A DNA stretch of 64,000 bases from the NCBI RefSeq assembly GCF_017745675.1, contig NZ_JAFLJM010000008.1, forward strand, positions 124,001-188,000, written 5' to 3'. Position numbers and translations under genes: made by a program. The DNA comes from Alkalihalobacillus sp. BA299. Lineage in GTDB: Bacteria > Bacillota > Bacilli > Bacillales > Bacillaceae_F. Positions 1-8,268 of this stretch are shown here, one piece after another; the first letter of the stretch is position 1; each line of letters starts with the position of its first letter. The notes under the pieces were generated by a model, which was not told where the DNA came from, made no database searches, and saw only the letters and a list, made by a program, of their open reading frames with translations.

Positions 1-361
1 AGCCATCTGCTTTATCAAGATGTACAAGCATCGTGCCAAAATAATTTTCTTGCATTAGTTTTTCTCTCGCACTATCTTCCGTTTCTTTTCCCTTGCGGCG
101 TTCCACAAAAGATGCAATTAATTCATCTAAATATTTATATGATTTGGGTTCAATGATCTCGACGTCTTTAAAAGTAACGCCAAGCTCTTTTGCTTTTGAA
201 AAAATCTCAGTTTCACTTCCAACTAAAATGGGCTTAACAACTTCATCATTTGATAACTGGCCGGCAGCTTGTAAAATTCTCTCATCAAAACCTTCTGGTA
301 AAACAACATTTGGGTAATGACTTTTCACTTGCGCTTTTATTTCTGTAAAGAGATCGCTCAT
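1..361 (-). CDS. pta: Phosphate acetyltransferase, 3'-truncated by window edge
   Basis: The minus strand from the ATG at 361 reads about 120 residues beginning MSDLFTEIKAQVKSHYPNVV and containing FVERRKGKE and ENYFGTMLV, which I recognise as the N-terminal part of Bacillus Pta. The enzyme interconverts acetyl-CoA and acetyl phosphate in cytoplasmic overflow metabolism. A GGAGGA ribosome site lies just upstream of the start. The C-terminal two thirds lie beyond position 1. pta next to hemQ is the Bacillus arrangement, which supports the call; here an enoyl-CoA hydratase gene sits between them. Confidence 0.9.
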   Translation of the reverse strand, partial: MSDLFTEIKAQVKSHYPNVVLPEGFDERILQAAGQLSNDEVVKPILVGSETEIFSKAKELGVTFKDVEIIEPKSYKYLDELIASFVERRKGKETEDSAREKLMQENYFGTMLVHLDKADG

Positions 362-651
362 TATTCTTCCTCCTACCATTGATCAGATGACCTTACCATA
401 AGCATACTCCTCTTTATTTGAAAAATAAACCACCTTGGTTAATGTAGTAAAAATGAAAATTTTCTATCATTTTACATATTACATTCAATCATTATATTAA
501 TAAATTTTTCCAATATATCCGCTATAAATTACGATTAAAGTACTCCTTTTCATCGTTTCCTTCTTCGCCAACGCTCATGCAATCAAAAGCTCGCTAATAT
601 TTTACAAAAATAACAGCAGCTTCTTTTTTTCTGAATTTTCATTATTTATTG

Positions 652-681
652 TTGATAAAATGAATATCTATTCATTATAAT
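652..681 (+). promoter_or_regulatory. Predicted sigma-A promoter with embedded operator-like inverted repeat
   Basis: TTGATA (652-657), an 18-bp spacer and TATAAT (676-681) form a near-consensus promoter for the enoyl-CoA hydratase gene. The spacer is occupied by an 18-bp inverted repeat, AATGAATATCTATTCATT (659-676), perfect except for the central pair. A dimeric repressor could block the promoter there. The left half resembles the FadR/YsiA half-site of B. subtilis, but the half-site spacing is larger than in that consensus, so the regulator is not assigned. Confidence 0.65.
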
Positions 682-715
682 GAAAGGAGCCGAACAATTA
701 AGGGAGTGGATTGGA

Positions 716-1456
716 ATGGAACATCAACCTGTAATATATGAAGGAAAACAAAATGTCGCCACGATTACATTAAATCGACCTAGCGTCAAAAATGCCATTA
801 ACTTAGCGATGCATCAGGAGCTTTACCGTGCATTTCAACAAGCCAACGAAGACGATGAAGTTCATATGATCGTTTTAACAGGGTCAGGCGATGCTTTTAG
901 TTCTGGAGCCGATTTAAAAAGTTTTGCGACAGAAGAAGTAAGCAATATTGATTATGGTGATTATTTAAAAGAGACTTATGATAAACTTTTACTATTTATG
1001 GATACGATCCAAAAGCCTACTGTCGCGTATATCAATGGTATCGCCGTTGGAGCCGGCTTGAGCCTTGCCCTCGCTTGTGACTTCCGGGTAGCTGAGTATG
1101 ATGCGAAAATGGGATTAAGCTTCTTAAAAATTGGCCTCGTTCCTGACGCAGGAGCCTCATATTACCTTCCCCGACTCGTCGGCCTTGGAAAGGCGCTTGA
1201 AATGTCTCTAGGTGAACCCATTTCAGCGGAAGAAGCCTACCGAATTGGCTTGGTTCATAAAATCGGACAACCTGATGAACTCGTTGAACAACTTCTACAG
1301 ATTCCAACCGGTGCATATGGACTCATGAAAAAAAATATGCGCTCAAGCTATGAACATTCATTAGCTGAAGTCCTTAAAATGGAAGAAGATGCCCAAAGTG
1401 TAGCAGGAAAAACGGACGAACATATTGCTGCTGTACAGCGATTCTTAAAAAAATAG
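716..1456 (+). CDS. Enoyl-CoA hydratase/isomerase family protein
   Basis: A 246-residue crotonase-fold protein. N-terminal ITLNRPSVKNAINL, the oxyanion-hole region SGADLKSF and the segment INGIAVGAGLSLALACDFR are typical of the family, as are the length and the C-terminal MKKNMRSSYEHSLAEVLKMEE stretch. It probably hydrates or isomerises a 2-enoyl-CoA in beta-oxidation-like catabolism; the substrate cannot be read. An in-frame ATG at 680 lies inside the TATAAT, so translation must begin at 716, where AGGGAG is correctly spaced. It is monocistronic, with its own promoter and terminator, and sits apart from the larger acyl-CoA operon at 8.7-20.7 kb. Confidence 0.88.
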   Translation: MEHQPVIYEGKQNVATITLNRPSVKNAINLAMHQELYRAFQQANEDDEVHMIVLTGSGDAFSSGADLKSFATEEVSNIDYGDYLKETYDKLLLFMDTIQKPTVAYINGIAVGAGLSLALACDFRVAEYDAKMGLSFLKIGLVPDAGASYYLPRLVGLGKALEMSLGEPISAEEAYRIGLVHKIGQPDELVEQLLQIPTGAYGLMKKNMRSSYEHSLAEVLKMEEDAQSVAGKTDEHIAAVQRFLKK

Positions 1457-1465
1457 CCATAACAG

Positions 1466-1518
1466 AAAGCTAACTCAAACGCTCGCATTTAGCTACTAAT
1501 ATGAGTTAGCTTTTCTTC
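1466..1518 (+). terminator. Rho-independent terminator of the enoyl-CoA hydratase gene
   Basis: AAAGCTAACTCA (1466-1477) pairs perfectly with TGAGTTAGCTTT (1502-1513) across a 24-nt loop. A T-rich tract follows. Confidence 0.8.
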
Positions 1519-1714
1519 TTTTTAAATGAAAAACTACGTTCTTTTTTATATGTGAATCCTTTTAATTTCTTTATAAATTCGGTTGTTACCTCATTTAGCT
1601 CCCTTAAATTACTGTCTACACTATTCCCTATGTAGGTAATATGGAACAGTTTCACCTGTTTATGGTATAGTATGTTTTGGTACATATATTTTCAAATTTA
1701 AAAGGAGTGTTAGT

Positions 1715-2464
1715 ATGAGTGAAGCAGCAATTACTTTAGATGGTTGGTATTGTCTACATGATTTCCGCGCGATCAACTGGCCTGCATGGAAGACGCTTTC
1801 TAGTGAAGAACGTCAGCAAGTATTAAACGAATTCATTGGAATGCTTGAAGAGTGGAACCAAACCGAAGAAAACAATGAAGGTAGTCATGCGCTTTACACG
1901 ATTGTTGGGCAAAAAGCTGACTTTATGCTTATGCTACTTCGTCCAACTATGGAACAACTGAACGAAATTGAAACAGTATTTAATAAAACTCGTTTTGCTG
2001 AATATACAATTCCAACGTATTCTTACGTGTCCGTCGTGGAATTAAGCAATTATATGGCAGGTAAAGACGGTGGAGACCCGATGGAAAATCCAGAAGTACG
2101 CGCTCGCCTCTTCCCTAAGCTACCAAAAGCTAAACATGTTTGCTTTTATCCGATGGACAAGCGTCGTCAAGGAAACGATAACTGGTACATGCTACCGATG
2201 GAAGACCGCCGTAACATGATGCGCAGCCACGGCATGATTGGACGTCAATATGCAGGTAAAGTAAAGCAAGTTATCACTGGTTCTGTTGGCTTTGACGATT
2301 GGGAATGGGGCGTAACGTTATTTGCTGACGATGTTCTGCAATTTAAAAAACTAGTCTATGAAATGCGTTTTGATGAAGTGTCAGCTCGTTTCGGTGAATT
2401 CGGTTCTTTTTATGTCGGAAACCTTCTAAATGTCGACGGAATCGAGCGTTACTTTCACGTTTAA
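1715..2464 (+). CDS. hemQ: Coproheme decarboxylase (HemQ)
   Basis: A 249-residue chlorite-dismutase-fold enzyme that converts coproheme III to protoheme in the coproporphyrin-dependent heme pathway of Gram-positives. Key residues fall at the numbers known from Geobacillus HemQ: R131, Y145 and K149 (in FYPMDK), the heme-ligand H172 (RSHGMIG), Q185 and R218 (EMRFDE). AAGGAGTG lies 8 nt before the ATG. The downstream strand holds an interspersed repeat and then a terminator. No other heme gene is adjacent, as in B. subtilis, where the gene (ywfI) neighbours pta. Confidence 0.96.
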   Translation: MSEAAITLDGWYCLHDFRAINWPAWKTLSSEERQQVLNEFIGMLEEWNQTEENNEGSHALYTIVGQKADFMLMLLRPTMEQLNEIETVFNKTRFAEYTIPTYSYVSVVELSNYMAGKDGGDPMENPEVRARLFPKLPKAKHVCFYPMDKRRQGNDNWYMLPMEDRRNMMRSHGMIGRQYAGKVKQVITGSVGFDDWEWGVTLFADDVLQFKKLVYEMRFDEVSARFGEFGSFYVGNLLNVDGIERYFHV

Positions 2465-2497
2465 GCTCTAAATCATTTCGTGAAAAATCTGAACTAA

Positions 2498-2645
2498 GAA
2501 AAGCGCAAGCGCCCGTTTACTGACGTACGGACTGGACTGAACCGCAGGAAATAAAGGAAACTCGGGTGTTCGGTAGTGAGGCGATGTTGACTTATCGTAC
2601 GGCGGTGAGGGAAGTCTCGCTAGTCAGTGGGCGCTGCAGCTAGAC
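2498..2645. repeat. Interspersed repeat, about 150 bp, full copy
   Basis: Starts GAAAAGCGCAAGCGCCCG and ends GGGCGCTGCAGCTAGAC, so its ends are inverted relatives. Internal blocks (GACGTACGGACTGGA, ATAAAGGAAAC, TGTTGACTTAT, TACGG, GAAGTCTC, TAGTC) recur in the same order at 37990-38136. GC content is clearly higher than the flanks. It has no open frame. It lies between hemQ and the hemQ terminator, so it would be transcribed. Confidence 0.75.
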
Positions 2646-2648
2646 ATT

Positions 2649-2692
2649 GAAAAGCGCAAGCGCCCTACTTATCGGCGACAAGCGCTGGAGCC
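2649..2692. repeat. Truncated copy of the same interspersed repeat
   Basis: GAAAAGCGCAAGCGCC starts a second, abbreviated copy only 3 nt after the full copy ends. It retains the leading block, then GGCGACAAGCGCTGGAGCCC, and lacks the centre. Confidence 0.6.
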
Positions 2693-2720
2693 CTACCACT
2701 TTAAACTTCATAGCATATTT

Positions 2721-2753
2721 AAAACCAGCTCAATTTTGAGACTGGTTTTTTTG
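2721..2753 (+). terminator. Rho-independent terminator of hemQ
   Basis: AAAACCAG (2721-2728) pairs with CTGGTTTT (2742-2749), with CTCA/TGAG extending the stem inward, followed by a run of T. Confidence 0.8.
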
Positions 2754-2825
2754 TATCGATTTTCAGGAAAAAGTCATAGTCCATTTTTTCCTAACATATA
2801 TTTGAACTAACTGTGTTTGGGTATG

Positions 2826-2860
2826 CCGTAACATTACGGTACTGTAAAATTCCATACAAT
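2826..2860 (+). promoter_or_regulatory. Predicted sigma-E type promoter of cwlJ-gerQ, with an inverted repeat
   Basis: CATACAAT at 2853-2860 is an exact match to the sigma-E -10 consensus, fitting mother-cell expression of cwlJ in B. subtilis. The -35 region matches poorly. It is instead covered by the perfect inverted repeat CCGTA-acat-TACGG (2826-2839), where a regulator could act. Confidence 0.5.
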
Positions 2861-2915
2861 CATAAAATTCCTCCAGCCCATCACGAACGGCACCTAACGA
2901 ATAGGAGGTGAACAA

Positions 2916-3347
2916 ATGGCCGTTATCAAAGCGAACAGTAATGACATCGATATGTTAGCCCGATTGATGCGTGCTGAAGCTGAAGGTGAAGGTGAACTCG
3001 GGATGTTGATGGCAGGAAATGTAATGGTCAACCGAGTTCGGTCAGCTTGTCTAGATTTTGTTGATATCAATTCGATTCCTCGGATGGTATTTCAATCCCC
3101 AGGTGGTTTTGAAGCGACACAGAAGGGGTACTTTTATCAAAGGGCTCGGGAAAGAGAGCGCAGGCTCGCAAAAAAGCTAATTGATGGAGAAAGACATCAC
3201 CCAGCAGAATTTTCTTTATGGTTTTTCCGTCCAGAAGGTGCTTGTCCTGCTCAGTGGTGGGGGCAATGGAACTCAGGACGTTATAAGCTTCATTGTTTCT
3301 ATACACCATTAGCATCCGACTGCCCGCAAGTTTACAGTGTGTACTAA
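2916..3347 (+). CDS. cwlJ: Spore cortex-lytic cell wall hydrolase CwlJ
   Basis: A 143-residue SleB/CwlJ-family hydrolase without a signal peptide. The catalytic-type glutamate lies in LMRAEAEGEGE (E21), followed by GNVMVNRV. The conserved FSLWFFRPEGACPAQWWGQ and the C-terminal YKLHCFYTP are also present. Length matches CwlJ (about 142 aa). The protein degrades the cortex during germination, acts with Ca-dipicolinate, and is held at the coat by GerQ. A strong AATAGGAGGTGA precedes the ATG. gerQ follows 44 nt downstream, the conserved operon. Confidence 0.95.
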   Translation: MAVIKANSNDIDMLARLMRAEAEGEGELGMLMAGNVMVNRVRSACLDFVDINSIPRMVFQSPGGFEATQKGYFYQRARERERRLAKKLIDGERHHPAEFSLWFFRPEGACPAQWWGQWNSGRYKLHCFYTPLASDCPQVYSVY

Positions 3348-3391
3348 TAATTATATATGATAAAAATGAAAAAGCTAAAAGGAGTGATACG

Positions 3392-3880
3392 ATGTATCAG
3401 CAACAATGGGATATGCAATCAATGTATCCAGCGATGAATAGTCAGCCGTCACCGTATATGCAGCAACAACCTATGATGCAGCAGCCGATGATGCCGCCAA
3501 TGCAGCAGCAACAGCCGATGATGGAGCAGCCTCCATTTTTTTTAGCACCACAACCACAACTGCAGCAGCAATTCCCGCAAGTTCCAGGGATGCTACCAAT
3601 GGAACAATCGTACATTGAAAACATTCTTCGACTCAATCGCGGAAAATCGGTAAGAGTCTATATGACGTTTGAAAATAACCCTGATTGGCCAGCGAAAGTT
3701 TTTACTGGTCATGTGGAAGAAGCCGGTAGAGATCATATTATCCTTCATGATGATGTTGCAGGGAACTATTACTTACTATTAATGGTTAACCTTGACTATG
3801 TAGAATTTGATGAGCCAATTAACTATGAATATCCATACAATGGTGTCACACCGTTAGCTGAATACTCACCTCGTGATTAA
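3392..3880 (+). CDS. gerQ: Spore coat protein GerQ
   Basis: A 162-residue protein with a low-complexity N-terminal half rich in Q, M and P (about residues 14-70). A conserved C-terminal domain follows, running from SYIENILRLNRGKSVRVYM through EEAGRDHIILHDD to VNLDYVEFDEPI. This is GerQ, which B. subtilis Tgl cross-links into the coat and which is needed for CwlJ localisation. An earlier in-frame start at 3293 would lie inside cwlJ and has no ribosome site; AAAGGAGTGATACG points to ATG 3392. The Cys-rich frame on the opposite strand is just the complement of the Gln/Met repeats. Confidence 0.94.
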   Translation: MYQQQWDMQSMYPAMNSQPSPYMQQQPMMQQPMMPPMQQQQPMMEQPPFFLAPQPQLQQQFPQVPGMLPMEQSYIENILRLNRGKSVRVYMTFENNPDWPAKVFTGHVEEAGRDHIILHDDVAGNYYLLLMVNLDYVEFDEPINYEYPYNGVTPLAEYSPRD

Positions 3881-3921
3881 ATATTTTGTAAAATAAATAT
3901 AATCACTTGAAAATTATACAA

Positions 3922-4008
3922 AAAAGCTGACTCTAAAATAAGGTATCAGGCACCTAATAGGCACAGCTGCAAAGACGAGGTGCCTGATGCTAAAGAGTCA
4001 GCTTTTTA
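3922..4008. terminator. Bidirectional terminator between gerQ and ywdK
   Basis: AAAAGCTGACTCT (3922-3934) pairs with AGAGTCAGCTTTT (3994-4006). A second nested stem joins TATCAGGCACCT with AGGTGCCTGATGC. T-tracts on both sides serve both converging genes. The nested core belongs to the AGGTGCCTG-type terminator family seen elsewhere in this window. Confidence 0.8.
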
Positions 4009-4380
4009 TTATGCTCTAAACATACTAATGGCAAGCAAAACCCAGCCTACGATAAAAGCTAGGCCCCCAAGCGGAGTAATCATTCCAAGCTTGGAAATAC
4101 CTGTAATGGCTAGAATGTATAAACTACCTGAAAATAAAATAATGCCTAGTACTAATAGCCAGCCTGCCCAATGCACTAAGCTCGATTCGATCCCTTTTGA
4201 GCTAATCAAACCGACCATAATCAATCCAAGGGCGTGATACATATGATATTGTACACCCGTTTGATAAATTTTTAAGTAATGTTCAGTTAGACGACCTTCT
4301 AATCCATGTGCTCCAAATGCACCTAAAGCGACCCCTAGTGCCGCACCGATACTACCAAGTACGATAAATAGATTAAACAT
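4009..4380 (-). CDS. ywdK: DUF423 membrane protein (YwdK family)
   Basis: A 123-residue protein with four hydrophobic segments (about 1-25, 45-65, 70-95, 98-122) and the family signature GVALGAFGAHGLEGRL followed by YQTGVQYHMYHALGL. Function is unknown; it is an integral cytoplasmic-membrane protein. The position next to cwlJ-gerQ and ywdI repeats the Bacillus ywd order. AAAGGAGTATTGTCTA precedes the ATG. Confidence 0.88.
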   Translation of the reverse strand: MFNLFIVLGSIGAALGVALGAFGAHGLEGRLTEHYLKIYQTGVQYHMYHALGLIMVGLISSKGIESSLVHWAGWLLVLGIILFSGSLYILAITGISKLGMITPLGGLAFIVGWVLLAISMFRA

Positions 4381-4437
4381 TAGACAATACTCCTTTACTT
4401 CCTATTCTGTTTAATATAAGATTATCATATTTTCCTA

Positions 4438-4480
4438 AGAAAAGCGCAAGTGCCTTGGTCAGCCACGGTACTGCGGTTCG
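4438..4480. repeat. Fragment of the interspersed repeat
   Basis: GAAAAGCGCAAGTGCC followed by a short GC-richer stretch (GGTCAGCCACGGTACTGCGG) matches the leading end of the element at 2498. The rest is missing. It abuts the ywdI stop codon. Confidence 0.45.
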
Positions 4481-4481
4481 A

Positions 4482-4754
4482 TTAAAAATCTAATAAACTT
4501 CCTTCATCTTTGGACGTATGATGTACTGTGCTCGTCGTTGTTGTTACACTCGAGCTCGGTAAAGCACGTTTAACCTGAGGAACATTTGTTTTTTCAAGAG
4601 TTGAATACTCCTTATCCGTTAATAACTCACAATATGCTTTAATCATCTTTGCTGCTTCTTGCACTCGACGTTCATTACCTTGTTCCACTTCTAACTTCAT
4701 TTCGCTCAATTGTTTTTCGATTTTCGCGATCACACTCTTGACTGGAATGTTCAT
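4482..4754 (-). CDS. ywdI: YwdI-family protein (DUF5327-like)
   Basis: A 90-residue cytoplasmic protein. An N-terminal helical part (VIAKIEKQLSEMKLEVEQG, then AAKMIKAYCELL) is followed by a Ser/Thr-rich linker and the acidic-aromatic end SLLDF. It matches the small YwdI family, whose function is unknown. GGAGGGAAAG lies 3-8 nt before the ATG. The gene starts inside the 3' end of the sensor kinase gene, overlapping by 80 nt in another frame, so the two are translationally linked. Confidence 0.8.
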   Translation of the reverse strand: MNIPVKSVIAKIEKQLSEMKLEVEQGNERRVQEAAKMIKAYCELLTDKEYSTLEKTNVPQVKRALPSSSVTTTTSTVHHTSKDEGSLLDF

Positions 4755-6357
4755 TCTTTCCCTCCTGTTTCCTAATCACCTTATTGAAATATATATCTAC
4801 CGTTGTACCCACTTGTTCAACACTCGTAATTTCCATTTCCCCATGATGATGCTCAACAATACGGGCACAGATCATTAACCCCAATCCTGTTCCTGTTTCT
4901 TTTGTTGTAAAAAATGGCTCACCAATTCGTTCTAAAACGTCTTGAGGAATACCGATACCATTATCTTTAATTTGTATATGTATCCTATTATCAGCAGTTT
5001 CCTGAACAAGAACCTCAATTTGGCCGCCATAACCCATCGCTTCAATGCTGTTTTTTAATAAATTGATAAGCACTTGCTTGATTTGATCAGGCTCACACTC
5101 AATTGTCGTCTCTTCAATGTCAAACGACGAAGAAATTGAAATACTTTTCATGATTGCCGACGTATTTAATAAGGTAAGAACTTCTTCTACTAATTTATGG
5201 ATTGGGACACTTTCAAATTTTTCAACACCAGGTTTCGCAAGCAAAAGAAATTCACTAATGATTTTATTAATTCTCGCCAGCTCACTTAACATGATCGGTA
5301 AATGATCATTCGACGATTCTTTTCGCTCTTTCATAAGTTGAAGAAAGCCTGCGATGACTGTAATCGGGTTACGAATTTCATGTGCAACTCCTGCTGCTAG
5401 CTGCCCTACAACAGAAAGCTTCTCTGATCGTCTTATCCATGCTTCCGTTTGTTTCTTTTCCGTAATATCTCTAATAATCGTTGCTAAAGCAACAATTCTC
5501 CCATCTTCCGTTCGAATGGCTGAAACAGACATTGCGACTTCTAATAACTCTTCATCTATCGTCCAATTCTTCAACTCCATTTCACGAGTTGTTTCTCCTT
5601 TTAAAACGGATTCCCAGTTTTCTCGTAAAAGATGCAATTGGAATTCTTTTATTTGCGGCATCATCTTTCCAGCAACTTCTTCATCTTTCCAACCATATGT
5701 ATCCTCAAAGCCTTTATTGACCTGAAAGATAACCCCATTTTTATCATGGATAATAATTGGGTCAATTAACTGATTAAATAAAGAATCTAAATACCCTTTT
5801 GTTCTCATTAATTCTTTGGATGTAACCTCATTTTTCTTTTCGGCTTGAAGCAATAACTGTTCTGTAAACCGACTGGAAAATACAAGAAAAATGGTAACTA
5901 ACACTCCAAATAAAGTGACGTAAATCACATCAACCGTATCTGCACCTGGAAAAATTTCATTTCTAAATTGAAAGAAAAAGTACACCGTTGCAATGCTTGT
6001 TAGTAGACTAGCAAATAAAATCGGCCTTACTAAATGATAAATCGAGCTAATAATGAGTCCTAACCATAGGAATATAAAATTGATTAATAATGGCTCGTAT
6101 GTAATCAACATCGCGAAAAAACTAAAAATAAAGAAAATCGTCAAATACATAGTCACATGAGTGGCCGCTTTACTTTTTGATAGCAAGTAAATGATTAAGC
6201 AGGTCACCAATCCCGTTGGAGCAAGAAACTTGAGAATTACTGGATCTATAAAAGCATTGATGACTAAACTCATCAAATAAAATATGATCACTAGTTTGGT
6301 CATTAGCTGGTTCCTTTTAAAGATAAGATCATTTCGCTTATTTTCTTCAATACCCAT
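4675..6357 (-). CDS. Orphan membrane PAS-domain sensor histidine kinase
   Basis: About 560 residues. The N-terminal region has about six hydrophobic segments. A PAS domain follows (LIDPIIIHDKNGVIFQ onward), then HisKA with the H-box GVAHEIRNPITV. The HATPase core has N-box NLLKNSIEAM, G1 DNGIGIP and G2 GTGLGL. The layout resembles Bacillus sporulation kinases such as KinE. No response regulator is adjacent, so the partner is unknown; Spo0F is a guess. An ATG 24 nt further upstream (6381) is in frame, but its ribosome site would lie at the predicted transcription start, so I choose 6357, preceded by GGAG. The last 26 codons overlap ywdI and lie beyond the ATPase domain. Confidence 0.88.
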   Translation of the reverse strand: MGIEENKRNDLIFKRNQLMTKLVIIFYLMSLVINAFIDPVILKFLAPTGLVTCLIIYLLSKSKAATHVTMYLTIFFIFSFFAMLITYEPLLINFIFLWLGLIISSIYHLVRPILFASLLTSIATVYFFFQFRNEIFPGADTVDVIYVTLFGVLVTIFLVFSSRFTEQLLLQAEKKNEVTSKELMRTKGYLDSLFNQLIDPIIIHDKNGVIFQVNKGFEDTYGWKDEEVAGKMMPQIKEFQLHLLRENWESVLKGETTREMELKNWTIDEELLEVAMSVSAIRTEDGRIVALATIIRDITEKKQTEAWIRRSEKLSVVGQLAAGVAHEIRNPITVIAGFLQLMKERKESSNDHLPIMLSELARINKIISEFLLLAKPGVEKFESVPIHKLVEEVLTLLNTSAIMKSISISSSFDIEETTIECEPDQIKQVLINLLKNSIEAMGYGGQIEVLVQETADNRIHIQIKDNGIGIPQDVLERIGEPFFTTKETGTGLGLMICARIVEHHHGEMEITSVEQVGTTVDIYFNKVIRKQEGKNEHSSQECDRENRKTIERNEVRSGTR

Positions 6358-6392
6358 TCTAAATTCTCCAATTTTCGACATGATTTCCCTCT

Positions 6393-6421
6393 ATTATACA
6401 TGACTAAAAATAGGATGTCAG
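6393..6421 (-). promoter_or_regulatory. Predicted sigma-A promoter of the orphan kinase
   Basis: On the minus strand CTGACA (6421-6416), 17 bp and TATAAT (6398-6393). The start site would fall near 6386. The -35 box lies directly beside the pepF terminator T-tract. Confidence 0.7.
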
Positions 6422-6423
6422 CG

Positions 6424-6466
6424 AAAAAGGTGTCAGTCACCTTAGTCGATTAAAGGGACTGACACC
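6424..6466 (-). terminator. Terminator of the oligopeptidase gene
   Basis: GGTGTCAGTC (6429-6438) pairs perfectly with GACTGACACC (6457-6466). On the minus strand the stem runs into TTTTT. It is a member of the GGTGNC-type terminator family. Confidence 0.75.
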
Positions 6467-6483
6467 ACTCATCTTGAACTTTT

Positions 6484-8268
6484 TTATGATTTTGTCATTT
6501 CTAAAAATTGTTCTACATCATTAACGACAAGATCAATCGCCTTTTGCCAAAAATCGGCTTTTGTTAAGTCTACATTTAAATGCTTTTGTGCTAATTCTTC
6601 AACGTTCATACTTCCTGTATCACGCAATAGCTCAATGTAGCCATCTTCAAACGAAGCGCCTTGTTCTAGCGCATGCGCGTACACACCAAGACTAAATAAA
6701 TAGCCAAATGTGTAAGGAAAATTATAAAAAGGAACACCTGTAATATGGAAATGTTGTTTAGCAGCCCAAAAATGGGGGTGATATTCTGAAAGCGATTCAC
6801 AATATGCTTCTTTTTGTGCCTCTACCATTAATTCATTTAAATCATTTGCCGATAGTAACCCTTCTTTTCGCTTCTCATAAAATCTCGTTTCAAATAAAAA
6901 GCGAGCATGAATATTCATAAAGAAGGCAATTCCTCGACCGAGTTTACTTTCAATAAGAACGAGCTTCTCTTCTTCTGATTTTGCTTGCTGCACCGCAGCA
7001 TCACTTACAATAAGCTCCGCAAATGTAGAAGCTGTTTCGGCTACATTCATCGCATACGATTGCGCAAAGTTTGGCATATCGCGCATCACATAGGCATGGT
7101 ACGCATGGCCTAGTTCATGCGCTAACGTCGATACGTTTGAAGCACTGCCACTGTATGTCATAAAGACTCGAGTTTCACCACTTGCTGGTAACGTTGTACA
7201 AAATGCACCCGGTCGTTTACCTGGTCGGTATTCTGCTTCCACCCAATTTTTTTTAAACGCCATTTTTGTAAACTCAGCCATTTTCGGACTAAACTTACCA
7301 AATTGCTCAATAATCGTCTCGGCCGCTTCTTCATAAGGAATCGTTGAACTTGCACTTCCGATTGGGGCATGAACATCATACCAAGCGAGTTGATCAATCC
7401 CTAAATATTGAGCTTTCCGTTCTAAATACGGCAGAAACCGCGATTTATTTTTCGTTATCGTATTCCACATCGCTTGTAAAGTGGCTTTTGACATCCGATT
7501 AATTTCTAGTGGTTCTTTTAAAACATTCGTCCAGCCTCTTTTTTCATATAGACCGAGTCTAAAGCCTGCAAGATGGTTGATGGTCGTAGCGAAAAGATCC
7601 TCGTTTTCAGTCCATATTTTTTCCCACTTTTCAAAAGCATCCTTACGTACATTACGATCACTATTCGCTAATTTATTTTCAGCTTGGCCTACAGAAAGCT
7701 CTTCAGCTTTTCCATTTTCTTTAAACGTAATTTTCATACTATTAACAAGCGCATTATACATATCTGCCCAACCATGGTAACCACTTGTCGTTAACTTTTG
7801 CGCAAGCTTCTCCTCCGTTGGCGATAGCTTATCTTTCGCCCTTTGCGCTCGTTCTTTTAAGTAAAACGCAACACCCTCGAAATGTTCCTCAATAATTAAA
7901 TTCCATTCACTTTCATCCAACTGCATGATTTTCTCATCTATACTCGTTAAAACTCCTTGAAACATCGAAGCAAGCTCTTTTGCTGTTCCACTTAGCTGAA
8001 TGGCTTTTTTATCGGCTGCGTTTTGAGCGGTTAAACAACCGATAAATGCTCCAATCTCTCTTACTTTCGAAGCTACTTGTCCAGCTGCTTCGATCGTCTC
8101 TATAAATTTTTGCTTTTCATTATGTACTTCCGTTATTTGAACAAGCCCCTGTTCAAGGCCAATTAATTCCCTTTTTGTTTCTGTAATAAAAGAACGTAAC
8201 TCTTTTGACTCACTACCATCTGGAAAAATACTATCTAGATCCCATAACTGATTATATTTTGTTTGCAT
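6484..8268 (-). CDS. Oligoendopeptidase F family M3 metallopeptidase
   Basis: A 594-residue cytoplasmic zinc peptidase of family M3B. The zinc site is HELGH (H384, E385, H388) in STLAHELGHAYHAY, with the third ligand in NVAETASTF (E411). The N-terminal helical domain and the C-terminal QKEAYCESL...YHPHFW region are typical of PepF/YjbG-like proteins. It trims short cytoplasmic peptides. It stands alone, with its own terminator. Confidence 0.93.
   Translation of the reverse strand: MQTKYNQLWDLDSIFPDGSESKELRSFITETKRELIGLEQGLVQITEVHNEKQKFIETIEAAGQVASKVREIGAFIGCLTAQNAADKKAIQLSGTAKELASMFQGVLTSIDEKIMQLDESEWNLIIEEHFEGVAFYLKERAQRAKDKLSPTEEKLAQKLTTSGYHGWADMYNALVNSMKITFKENGKAEELSVGQAENKLANSDRNVRKDAFEKWEKIWTENEDLFATTINHLAGFRLGLYEKRGWTNVLKEPLEINRMSKATLQAMWNTITKNKSRFLPYLERKAQYLGIDQLAWYDVHAPIGSASSTIPYEEAAETIIEQFGKFSPKMAEFTKMAFKKNWVEAEYRPGKRPGAFCTTLPASGETRVFMTYSGSASNVSTLAHELGHAYHAYVMRDMPNFAQSYAMNVAETASTFAELIVSDAAVQQAKSEEEKLVLIESKLGRGIAFFMNIHARFLFETRFYEKRKEGLLSANDLNELMVEAQKEAYCESLSEYHPHFWAAKQHFHITGVPFYNFPYTFGYLFSLGVYAHALEQGASFEDGYIELLRDTGSMNVEELAQKHLNVDLTKADFWQKAIDLVVNDVEQFLEMTKS

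Noticed and set aside
659-676. Canonical FadR box
   Set aside because: The inverted half-sites are separated by more bases than in the B. subtilis FadR consensus, so only called operator-like.
3442-3636. Minus-strand Cys/Gly-rich frame, metallothionein-like at first sight
   Set aside because: It is the exact complement of the Gln/Met/Pro repeats of gerQ, which is a solid gene on the other strand.
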